Source: Patiriisocius sp047730165
Lineage (GTDB): Bacteria > Bacteroidota > Bacteroidia > Flavobacteriales > Flavobacteriaceae
Assembly: GCF_047730165.1 (NCBI RefSeq)
Contig: NZ_CP159834.1
Location: forward strand, 1,984,001-2,048,000
Length of the DNA stretch: 64,000 nt
Direction of reading: 5' to 3'
In this document: piece after piece, positions 53,950 to 60,924 of the stretch
Position numbering within the stretch: the stretch's first letter is position 1
Layout: the number at the start of each line of letters is the position of its first letter
The notes under the pieces: generated by a model
Seen by the model: only the letters and a program-made list of their open reading frames with translations
Databases searched by the model: none
Told to the model about the DNA's origin: nothing
Made by a program: the position numbers and the translations under genes

Positions 53950-54990
53950 ATGAAATACTTGCTTTATTTATTGTTTGTTGGGTGTGCGATTTCCTGCCTA
54001 AACTCCAAAGATGTTCCATTTTCAGAAGTGAAAATTATACCTGTCTTTACTGATAGTTTGAGTATTCGTGCCATTGTGCCAATGGATGAAAATACCGTTT
54101 GGTTTGCTGCCAACAGGGGTGTTGTAGGGCTTATAGATGGAACAACACCTAAACTAGCTACTATAAAATACCAAGATTCCATCTTGAATTTTAGAGCAAT
54201 TTCAAAAACAGCGACATCAGTATTTGTGCTGAGTATAGAAACCCCAGCGGTCTTATACAAAATAGACCACATAAATAAGGGGGTTACAAAAATGACCGAA
54301 GTATATGTTGAAGAAAATAAAAAGGTATTTTACGATTCTATGGCGTTCTTCGATGAGAATGAGGGTATCGCTATGGGTGACCCTACTGATACGTGTCTAT
54401 CTATAATTAAAACCACAGACGGAGGAAAAACTTGGCAAAAACTTTCTTGTGAGATCTTGCCAGAAGTACATGAAGGCGAAGCGGCTTTTGCCGCTAGTAA
54501 CAGTAACATAGCAATCTATAACGATCATGTATGGATGGTAAGTGGCGGAAAAAAGGCGAGAGTATTTCATAGTAAAAATAAAGGAGCAACTTGGGAAGTG
54601 TATAATACACCTATCATACAAGGCCAAACGATGACCGGTATTTACAGCGTCGATTTTTATGATGAAAATCTAGGGGTGATTTTTGGTGGTAATTGGGAGG
54701 ATAAAGATTTTAATGAAGGAAATAAAGCTATTACCGAGGACGGAGGGAAAACCTGGCAACTGCTCAGTAATGGCAGAGGGCCAGGATATCGTTCTTCGGT
54801 GAAATTTGTGCCGGGAACTAAAGGTCATGGATTAATAGCTGTTGGGAGTCCTGGGATTTCGTATTCCTCAAATAGAGGTATAGACTGGTCAGACCTAAGT
54901 GACCAAGGATTTTATGCGCTAGAGTTTGTGAATGACTCTGTTGCCTTCGCAAGTGGAAATAATATCATTGCAAAGCTGGTCTTCAAATAA
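53950..54990 (+). CDS. YCF48-like beta-propeller lipoprotein
   Basis: 346 residues from the ATG at 53950 (MKYLLYLLFVGCAISCLNSK), a lipoprotein signal with the lipid Cys at 16. The body is a BNR/YCF48-type propeller: Asp-box-like repeats TTDGGKTWQKL (about 155), NKGATWEVY (about 220), TEDGGKTWQLL (about 270) and NRGIDWSDL (about 316). Related sequences (photosystem II stability-type or sialidase-like) are common lipoproteins in Bacteroidota; ligand unknown. A TATTTTTG element is at 53927-53934, just upstream. The gene is followed by an intergenic region of 670 bp. Confidence 0.82.
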   Translation: MKYLLYLLFVGCAISCLNSKDVPFSEVKIIPVFTDSLSIRAIVPMDENTVWFAANRGVVGLIDGTTPKLATIKYQDSILNFRAISKTATSVFVLSIETPAVLYKIDHINKGVTKMTEVYVEENKKVFYDSMAFFDENEGIAMGDPTDTCLSIIKTTDGGKTWQKLSCEILPEVHEGEAAFAASNSNIAIYNDHVWMVSGGKKARVFHSKNKGATWEVYNTPIIQGQTMTGIYSVDFYDENLGVIFGGNWEDKDFNEGNKAITEDGGKTWQLLSNGRGPGYRSSVKFVPGTKGHGLIAVGSPGISYSSNRGIDWSDLSDQGFYALEFVNDSVAFASGNNIIAKLVFK

Positions 54991-55063
54991 TCAAGTAACA
55001 CTATTAGATATTTAGACATTTCTTTTTCCAAGTCAAAACAAGGTTTAGAGTAGATGATCAATT

Positions 55064-55086
55064 TTTATCCACATGTGGTGGATAAA
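55064..55086. repeat. Inverted repeat carrying paired DnaA-box-like 9-mers
   Basis: TTTATCCAC (55064-55072) and GTGGATAAA (55078-55086) are a perfect inverted repeat with a 5-nt spacer. The left arm includes TTATCCACA (55065-55073), the E. coli DnaA box; the right is one mismatch from it. Could also be just a hairpin behind the gene ending at 54990. Confidence 0.5.
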
Positions 55087-55136
55087 CGTTATTTAGTCGG
55101 TTAAAATGTTAAAAAAGGAGATAAAGCGCTATAATT

Positions 55137-55168
55137 TTTGTCTTGTAGGAATAAACCCACTATCTTTG
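55137..55168 (+). promoter_or_regulatory. Promoter of putative small RNA 1 (TTTG-N20-TATCTTTG)
   Basis: TTTG (55137-55140), 20 nt, TATCTTTG (55161-55168): a full consensus match. GATAAAGCGCTA directly upstream (55120-55131) is shared with promoter 2. Confidence 0.75.
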
Positions 55169-55173
55169 CTATG

Positions 55174-55259
55174 TATGTTTTATTTACGATGACTGGCTTA
55201 TTTCTTAATAAATCAGATTATCAAAATTACGGGCTTAGCGGGGGCTAGCCCGTTTTTTT
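55174..55259 (+). ncRNA. Putative small RNA 1, terminator loop complementary to small RNA 2
   Basis: About 85 nt from a predicted start 5-6 nt after the TATCTTTG element to the end of a T7 run. The 5' part forms a hairpin (CTG-GC-TTATT against AATAA-AT-CAG). The 3' part is a Rho-independent terminator, ACGGGCT (55229-55235) against AGCCCGT (55247-55253), whose inner sequence GCGGGGGCT (55238-55246) is exactly complementary to the loop of the neighbouring RNA's terminator (55465-55473). No coding frame with a start is present. Not in any family I recognise; the named flavobacterial RNA motifs should be checked. Confidence 0.55.
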
Positions 55260-55366
55260 AATACGAAAATCTAAAAGTTTACTTTTAACATCTCTGAGGT
55301 TTTTTTAAATAAAAAGGGATAAATCACGATTAAAAACATATAAATAAGATAAAGAGCGCTAAATAT

Positions 55367-55398
55367 TTGTGAGATACTTTTGTCTCATATATATTTGT
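55367..55398 (+). promoter_or_regulatory. Promoter of putative small RNA 2 (TTTG-N20-TATATTTG)
   Basis: TTTG (55367-55370), 20 nt, TATATTTG (55391-55398). The upstream string GATAAAGAGCGCTA (55349-55362) parallels that of promoter 1. TGAGA...TCTCA (55371-55375, 55384-55388) lies between the two boxes and could be an operator. Confidence 0.75.
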
Positions 55399-55403
55399 TG
55401 TGT

Positions 55404-55487
55404 AACTAACCTACTATTGTGTTAAGGTCCCCATATCTTAACCCATTCAACTAAAAAAGAACAGAGCCCCCGCCTGTTCTTTTTTTT
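55404..55487 (+). ncRNA. Putative small RNA 2, terminator loop complementary to small RNA 1
   Basis: About 85 nt, the same size as small RNA 1. The 5' half can fold as GTTAAG against CTTAAC (55419-55440). The 3' end is a strong terminator, AAAAAAGAACAG (55453-55464) against CTGTTCTTTTTT (55474-55485), with a 9-nt loop AGCCCCCGC (55465-55473), the perfect reverse complement of 55238-55246. No open frame of note. Both RNAs are on the plus strand and isolated from coding genes. A role in pairing with each other, or with a common target, is inferred. Confidence 0.55.
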
Positions 55488-55660
55488 GTGTTTAATGTTT
55501 AATTCAGGTACGTAGCGTTTTCATACTATTTGAAGTCACTTGAGCCAAGCTTCCTATAAAGCTATAGAAGGCATATTCAGAAAAGTCTTAAAATGGTACG
55601 ATCAATTTGGTCATAAAATTCGAAAAACTTGTTTTCGCCAAATGCTAATGTCTACTAAGG

Positions 55661-56902
55661 TCACTCATATCTCAAACTCTCAATAGGATCAAGTTTCGCA
55701 GCTTTTGTAGCAGGGTAGGCCCCAGCAGCAAGTGCCACTAGAAAGGTTACAATGGTAGCGTAAATCATCGCTCCTACGGGAAGCTCAAAGTCAGTATCAA
55801 AACCATAGGCAAGTGCGCCTATCGTTAATAGTCCTAAAAGAATTCCTAAAAGACTCCCCAGCTGTCCAATAACAATGGTCTCGATTAAAAATTGTAATGA
55901 TATGGTCGATCGTTTTGCCCCTAAGGCTTTACGTACCCCTATTTCTCTTGTGCGTTCTGTAACTGAAACTAGCATTATATTCATTAAGGCAATGGAAGAT
56001 CCTAGTATCGTTACCGTACTAATGATTATTGCGGCTAAATTTAAATAACCACTTATTTCTGCCACTTGATTTAACAGATCATCACTGCGCACAATCCCAA
56101 AGTTGTTATCATCCAGTGGACTCAAACGTCTTATATTACGTAGGGTGATGATGGCCTCATCCTGTGCTTGATCCATAAGCTCGTTATCATCTACCTTAAC
56201 ACTTATATTGTAATTAATATTTGGCTGGGTAAACATCCCGCGCGCTACTTGAATAGGAATCATAACCCTCAAATCTTGGTTATTTCCAAAAGTGGAACCC
56301 TTAGATTCTAGTACGCCAATTACCTTAAATTTGGCACCACGAATGGTTATTGTTTTGTCCAATGGCGCGTCGTTCTTAAATAATGATTTTAAGAAATCAC
56401 TCCCAATAAGACATACTTTAGTGTTATTCTCTACATCAAACTTGGTGAAGTTTCTTCCTTCTTCTACCTTAATACCAGAGTTTTCTAAAAAATTCTCATT
56501 CACCCCAAGTACTTGCACTTCCGGATCGGTTTTTTCATTTTCAAATTTAACTTCAGCAAAACCAGTTCCTGTGAAGGACACAGATGTTTGCGCCGTTGGA
56601 AACTGATATAAGTCGGTAAACTCACGAACATCATTGTAGCTAATAATAGGGTTTACTTTCCTTTTTTCCCCTCCACGATTTGAATTAAAAGAAAAGTCAT
56701 AGCGCTGTATATTAAAGGTGTTTGCTCCCATAGAGGCAAAATTACCCGCGATATTATCAGATAAAACATTAACGAGACCCAGAATCCCTACAAGTGCCCA
56801 GATCCCTATTCCTATAATCACCACAGTTAAGATAGTTCTTAGCATCTGGCTGCGTATAGAATCGAGTGCGATACGCACATTCTCTCTGAAAAGTGAAAAC
56901 AT
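55661..56902 (-). CDS. ABC transporter permease, MacB/FtsX type
   Basis: 413 residues: one N-terminal TM helix (about 20-40), a large periplasmic MacB core domain (about 45-270), and three C-terminal TM helices (about 280-410) of FtsX. Motifs are SMGANTFNIQRYDF, the C-terminal RTREIGVRKALGAKRSTI (coupling region for the ATPase) and PATKAAKLDPIESLRYE at the end. It probably pairs with a LolD-like ATPase, but none is adjacent. It may move lipids, lipoproteins or peptides. Upstream gap to divergent hisS is about 190 bp. Confidence 0.92.
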   Translation of the reverse strand: MFSLFRENVRIALDSIRSQMLRTILTVVIIGIGIWALVGILGLVNVLSDNIAGNFASMGANTFNIQRYDFSFNSNRGGEKRKVNPIISYNDVREFTDLYQFPTAQTSVSFTGTGFAEVKFENEKTDPEVQVLGVNENFLENSGIKVEEGRNFTKFDVENNTKVCLIGSDFLKSLFKNDAPLDKTITIRGAKFKVIGVLESKGSTFGNNQDLRVMIPIQVARGMFTQPNINYNISVKVDDNELMDQAQDEAIITLRNIRRLSPLDDNNFGIVRSDDLLNQVAEISGYLNLAAIIISTVTILGSSIALMNIMLVSVTERTREIGVRKALGAKRSTISLQFLIETIVIGQLGSLLGILLGLLTIGALAYGFDTDFELPVGAMIYATIVTFLVALAAGAYPATKAAKLDPIESLRYE

Positions 56903-57090
56903 AAAGGTGGTTATTTTGATATATAAGACTGTATTTGGCTCTGAAAGTTACATCAAAATCATTTATTTAAAATATTTTCTCACTTCGGAAATGTACCAAC
57001 CTCGATATCTCCTTAAATTTTAGGATATTTGCCATAAGAATTAGAATTTGAGCAAGAAACTAGAAACACTAAACTATAAATTCCTCCCTT

Positions 57091-58461
57091 TTGTCAAAAA
57101 AACCAAGCATCCCTAAAGGAACCAGAGATTTTTCTCCAGCCGAAGTTGTAAAACGCACCTATATTATGGACACCATAAAAAGGAGTTTTATGCAATTTGG
57201 GTTTCAGCCTATCGAAACTCCTAGTTTTGAGAACAGCGATACCCTAATGGGAAAATACGGAGAAGAAGGAGATCGTCTTATTTTTAAGATATTGAATAGT
57301 GGTGATTACTTGAAGAAGGTAGATGACACGCTATTCTCTGAAAAAGACAGCGGTAAAATGACGGCTAAAATTTCAGAAAAAGCCCTTCGTTATGACTTAA
57401 CCGTACCCTTCGCACGTTACGTTGTACAACACCAAAACGAGATTACTTTCCCCTTTAAACGATATCAGATTCAGCCTGTTTGGCGTGCAGACAGACCACA
57501 GAAAGGACGCTTTAGAGAGTTTTTTCAATGTGATGCAGATGTGGTAGGGAGCAAGTCTTTATGGCAAGAAGTAGAGTTGGTGCAATTATATGACACCGTA
57601 TTTACTGCTTTAGATTTAAAAGGAGCGACCATAAAAATGAATAACCGCAAAATTTTAAGCGGTATCGCAGAGGTAATAGGCGCACAAGATAAATTAATTG
57701 ACTTCACTGTAGCATTAGATAAATTAGATAAGATAGGGGAGGAAGGTGTTAAAAATGAGATGCGAGAAAAAGGCATTACAGAAGACGCCATAGAAAAACT
57801 ACGGCCACTCTTTTCATTTACAGGAACAGCAAGTGAGAAGCTTTTGAGCCTAGAAACAATGTTAGCAAATTCTGAGACTGGACAAAAGGGTATTGAGGAG
57901 CTGCGTTTTATCGTTGATAATATTTCAGAATTAAAATTACAGAGTGCACATCTTGAAATAGATGTGACGCTGGCAAGAGGGCTTAATTATTACACAGGCG
58001 CTATTTTTGAAGTTGCAGCTCCAGAAGGTGTTGCGATGGGGAGCATAGGTGGCGGTGGGCGTTATGATGATCTTACCGGCATCTTTGGAATGAAAGATGT
58101 CAGTGGTGTAGGTGTCTCTTTTGGTCTTGATAGAATTTATCTCGTGATAGAAGAGTTAGGCTTGTTTCCAGATACAGTTTCGGCAAACACAAAAGTATTG
58201 TTTATTAATTTTGGAGAAAAAGAAGCATTGTATGCGATGCAAGCGATTTCACAGTTGCGTACTAATGGCATGGCTGCAGAGCTTTATCCAGATAATGCTA
58301 AAATGGGCAAACAAATGGGCTATGCAGACAAGCGAGACATCAGGTTTGCGGTATTGGCAGGAGATAATGAAATGGCAGCTGGTAATTACACTTTAAAGAA
58401 TATGAAATCTGGCGAACAAGAAACGCTAGATTTTAACGGACTTTTAAATAGATTAAAATAA
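57091..58461 (+). CDS. hisS: Histidyl-tRNA synthetase
   Basis: Class II synthetase, 456 residues. The start is a TTG at 57091 (read as SKKPSIPKGTRDFSP); the family expects a start here and no ATG or GTG is in frame nearby. Motif 1 is in the PKGTRDF/FQPIETPSFENSDTL region, motif 2 FRREF-like is QPVWRADRPQKGRFREFFQ, the HisA motif is VDVTLARGLNYYTGAIFEVA-like (LARGLNYYTGAIFE), and motif 3 is GVGVSFGLDRIYLVIEE. The anticodon-binding domain begins near 365. A terminator (58469-58500) follows directly and is also one of two repeated copies. Confidence 0.95.
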   Translation: MSKKPSIPKGTRDFSPAEVVKRTYIMDTIKRSFMQFGFQPIETPSFENSDTLMGKYGEEGDRLIFKILNSGDYLKKVDDTLFSEKDSGKMTAKISEKALRYDLTVPFARYVVQHQNEITFPFKRYQIQPVWRADRPQKGRFREFFQCDADVVGSKSLWQEVELVQLYDTVFTALDLKGATIKMNNRKILSGIAEVIGAQDKLIDFTVALDKLDKIGEEGVKNEMREKGITEDAIEKLRPLFSFTGTASEKLLSLETMLANSETGQKGIEELRFIVDNISELKLQSAHLEIDVTLARGLNYYTGAIFEVAAPEGVAMGSIGGGGRYDDLTGIFGMKDVSGVGVSFGLDRIYLVIEELGLFPDTVSANTKVLFINFGEKEALYAMQAISQLRTNGMAAELYPDNAKMGKQMGYADKRDIRFAVLAGDNEMAAGNYTLKNMKSGEQETLDFNGLLNRLK

Positions 58462-58468
58462 ATTACAT

Positions 58469-58522
58469 AAAAAAGTCCCTAATAAAATTAGGGACTTTGT
58501 AGCGAGAACGGGACTTGAACCC
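58469..58522. repeat. 54-bp perfect direct repeat, copy A (terminator + tRNA-Met 3' end)
   Basis: Identical to 58829-58882. It contains a bidirectional terminator (AAAGTCCCTAAT/ATTAGGGACTTT) and the T-arm plus acceptor 3' strand of tRNA-Met, on the minus strand. It lies 7 nt behind the hisS stop and also acts as its terminator. Confidence 0.9.
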
Positions 58523-58549
58523 ATGTCCGCCTCTTCGGCGGATATGAAT
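58500..58549 (-). other. tRNA-Met 3'-half mimic
   Basis: On the minus strand, similarity to tRNA-Met begins at ATTCATA (58543-58549, the anticodon loop) and resumes through the T-arm to the 3' end. The variable region is replaced by a GC hairpin, TCCGCC-GAAGA-GGCGGA (58524-58540). The 5' half is absent, so this is not a functional tRNA. It lies 16-25 nt behind the GIY-YIG stop codon. Confidence 0.75.
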
Positions 58550-58565
58550 TCTCCACGTGTTATAG

Positions 58566-58823
58566 TTATTTTAGCAATTCTTGAATCAGAATGTCTTTGT
58601 ATCTTCTTCCTGATCCTGTTTTAAACCATTTTTCTCTTTTCATTGCTTCATTCTTCGTACTAAAGAACTCCATGTGTGCCACCTCCCAGGTTCTATACCT
58701 ACGAGTCCATCCTTTGGTAGCTAAAGTATTATGTGAATGAAATCGCGAAACTATATTTGAAGTACAACCTATATAGGTCTTCTCATATTTTCTTGAGTAT
58801 AATATATAAACAACGTGTTCCAT
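58566..58823 (-). CDS. GIY-YIG nuclease family protein (single-domain)
   Basis: The 85-residue protein is all GIY-YIG domain: VYILYS (first strand, in the GIY position) at 4-9, YIGCTS (YIG) at 17-22, the catalytic Arg in SRFHSHN (26-32), and Glu in NEAMKREKWFKTGSGRRYK (58-76). It is of the small type seen in large numbers in Bacteroidota genomes. There are no other domains. It lies 37 nt behind tRNA-Met, between two perfect 54-bp repeats that hold the tRNA's 3' end. The context suggests a mobile or tRNA-targeted cassette rather than a repair UvrC. Confidence 0.9.
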   Translation of the reverse strand: MEHVVYILYSRKYEKTYIGCTSNIVSRFHSHNTLATKGWTRRYRTWEVAHMEFFSTKNEAMKREKWFKTGSGRRYKDILIQELLK

Positions 58824-58828
58824 AAATA

Positions 58829-58882
58829 AAAAAAGTCCCTAATAAAATTAGGGACTTTGTAGCGAGAACGGGACTTGAACCC
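58829..58882. repeat. 54-bp perfect direct repeat, copy B (within the tRNA-Met locus)
   Basis: The second copy of 58469-58522. It spans the tRNA-Met terminator (58829-58859) and the last 23 bp of the true tRNA. The copies are exactly 360 bp apart. Confidence 0.9.
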
Positions 58883-58933
58883 GTGACCTCCGGGTTATGA
58901 ATCCGACGCTCTAACCACCTGAGCTACCTCGCC
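58860..58933 (-). tRNA. tRNA-Met (CAT)
   Basis: 74 nt, acceptor GGCGAGG/TCTCGCT, anticodon loop TTCATAA, T-arm ACGGGTTCAAGTCCCGT. The anticodon stem has an A31-C39 mismatch. It looks like an elongator (G1-T72 pair). CCA is not encoded. tRNA-Ile2 with lysidine cannot be excluded. Confidence 0.9.
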
Positions 58934-58963
58934 AAATTTGCTAAACATTTATTTTAGCGGCTG

Positions 58964-58994
58964 CAAATATAACAACTTAAAATACGGTTGCAAA
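58964..58994 (-). promoter_or_regulatory. tRNA-Met promoter (TTTG-N19-TATATTTG)
   Basis: On the minus strand TTTG (58991-58994), 19 nt, TATATTTG (58964-58971), about 30 nt ahead of the tRNA. Confidence 0.75.
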
Positions 58995-59049
58995 AAAGAA
59001 TTCATATTTTATTCACTTGTTTTTAGGTTTACTTTTTGATGTGAAAAAC

Positions 59050-60780
59050 TTAAACCAAAACCTTCTGCTTTTCCTTGTCTTTTCCTCCGCCTCCAACAAG
59101 AACCTGCAATACTATTGCTATTGCGATCACGGTCACACAACCCACAAAGTTTAACCATAAATAAGGGAGGTTAATCACATCATTTTTGTCCATAAGGAAT
59201 AATGCAATCACTAAGGCTTGGTTTAATAAAGCTGCAATAAACACAGCACGACTCTTTACATACTTGAAAAAGAAAGCGAGCAGGAACACACCTAGGATAT
59301 TTCCGTAGAAGATAGAGCCTATGATGTTTACAAGCTGAATCAGGTTGTCAAATAGATTTGCAAAACATGCAATAAGAATGGCGATCACTCCCCAAAGCAA
59401 CGTAAACCATTTACTCATATTCACATAGTGTTTTTCTTTCCTGCCTTGGTTATTGCGTTTGTATAAATCTATCGCTGTAGTCGAGCCCAGAGCATTGAGT
59501 TCTGACGCTGTTGAGGACATTGCTGCACTTAGTATCACGGCGAGTAATAAGCCTATTAATCCCGTAGGCAGATTATTTAAAATGAAGTGAATAAACACAT
59601 AATCTTTATCGTTGGTCTCCGCATCTGGAACAGCTTTTTTAATTAAAGCTTTAGATGCTACTCGTAACGCCGTTTCAGACTCATTGAGTATTTTTATTTC
59701 GCCAAGCAATTGTTGTGAAATGGTTTCATCTTGTGCCCGTGAAAAACTAATTTGTTTGCTTTTTATCTGCTCTTCTAAAACTTTTTTTTGAGCCTCTAAT
59801 GCTTCATAATCTCCTGCGTATTCCGTCTGCATAATGCTCTTTACTGCAGTAGGGTTAAAATGTAATGGCGAACTGTTAAACTGATAGAACACAAAAACCA
59901 TTACCCCAATTAAGAGAATAAAAAACTGCATCGGTACTTTTAAGATTCCATTGAAAATAAGACCGCGTTGCATTTCTTTAATAGACTTTCCAGAGAGATA
60001 GCGCTGCACTTGGCTTTGGTCTGTTCCAAAGTAGGAGAGTGCTAAAAAGGTTCCCCCTATGATTCCACTCCAGAAGGTATATCTGTTTTCAAAATCAAAA
60101 GAAAAATCTAAGACATCCAGCTTTCCATTGGCACCGGCGATTTCCAGCGCTTTGCCAAAGTTAACATCTAAAGGCAGAAAATTCAGGATCATTAAAAAAG
60201 CAAAAAACATCCCAGCAAAAATGACAATCATCTGTTGCTTTTGGGTAACACTTACTGCTTTGGTTCCGCCGCTAACGGTATAGATAATTACTAAAACACC
60301 AATAATAATATTGAGCTGCACTAAATCCCAGCCTAACACGGCAGACAAGATAATGGAAGGTGCAAAAATGGTAATCCCTGCCGCAAGACCACGCTGTATT
60401 AAGAATAAGATAGCGGTGAGGGTTCTTGTTTTTAAATCAAAACGTGTTTCTAGATATTCATAGGCTGTAAAAACATTGAGCCTGTGGTAGATAGGAATAA
60501 ACACGAGGCAAATCACCACCATGGCAATAGGAAGTCCAAAATAAAACTGCACAAAACCCATCCCGTCGTGGAAGGCTTGTCCTGGGGTTGATAAGAAGGT
60601 GATAGCACTGGCTTGTGTAGCCATTACACTGAGCCCAATAGTCCACCAGCGTGCATTACTACCGCCTTTTAGGTAGTCCGTAACGTTCGTGTTTTTTCTA
60701 GTTTTATAGGTCCCATATAATACGATAAAGACCAAAGTCCCAATGAGAATATACCAATCTAAAGCTTCTAATTTATTCAT
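59050..60780 (-). CDS. Sodium:solute symporter (SSS family)
   Basis: 576 residues with about 13 TM helices. The N-terminal region has the family's GGSNARWWTIGLSVMATQAS and PGQAFHDGMGFVQFYFG, followed by YEYLETRFDLKTR (the SSS signature). An unusual insertion at about 315-390 is strongly charged and helical (EALEAQKKVLEEQIKSKQ and beyond), as a soluble coiled coil would be. The C-terminus is basic. The substrate is unclear. A small membrane protein of 45 residues and a PIG-L gene precede it on the same strand, suggesting uptake linked to deacetylation of a sugar. Confidence 0.92.
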   Translation of the reverse strand: MNKLEALDWYILIGTLVFIVLYGTYKTRKNTNVTDYLKGGSNARWWTIGLSVMATQASAITFLSTPGQAFHDGMGFVQFYFGLPIAMVVICLVFIPIYHRLNVFTAYEYLETRFDLKTRTLTAILFLIQRGLAAGITIFAPSIILSAVLGWDLVQLNIIIGVLVIIYTVSGGTKAVSVTQKQQMIVIFAGMFFAFLMILNFLPLDVNFGKALEIAGANGKLDVLDFSFDFENRYTFWSGIIGGTFLALSYFGTDQSQVQRYLSGKSIKEMQRGLIFNGILKVPMQFFILLIGVMVFVFYQFNSSPLHFNPTAVKSIMQTEYAGDYEALEAQKKVLEEQIKSKQISFSRAQDETISQQLLGEIKILNESETALRVASKALIKKAVPDAETNDKDYVFIHFILNNLPTGLIGLLLAVILSAAMSSTASELNALGSTTAIDLYKRNNQGRKEKHYVNMSKWFTLLWGVIAILIACFANLFDNLIQLVNIIGSIFYGNILGVFLLAFFFKYVKSRAVFIAALLNQALVIALFLMDKNDVINLPYLWLNFVGCVTVIAIAIVLQVLVGGGGKDKEKQKVLV

Positions 60781-60786
60781 TCTAGT

Positions 60787-60924
60787 TTACAATTGGTAAG
60801 CGTTCATCAAATAATAAAAGCACACGATATATGCTGCGTTGATTAACAACACTACCAAGTATTTCCATTTCCAGACAAATTTCTGACTCACTTCGTTTAC
60901 AATATCGTCTTTTTCATTAAGCAT
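60787..60924 (-). CDS. 45-residue membrane protein between PIG-L and symporter genes
   Basis: Short frame not normally annotated. It starts with ATG at 60924, immediately after the PIG-L stop (TAAATG), and ends at 60787, 6 nt ahead of the symporter start. The protein is MLNEKDDIVNEVSQKFVWKW followed by a hydrophobic helix, KYLVVLLINAAYIVCFYY, and the end LMNAYQL. It has one clear TM segment. The exact junctions on both sides are strong evidence that it is translated. In the operon context it may be a subunit or stabiliser of the symporter; that is inference. Confidence 0.75.
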   Translation of the reverse strand: MLNEKDDIVNEVSQKFVWKWKYLVVLLINAAYIVCFYYLMNAYQL

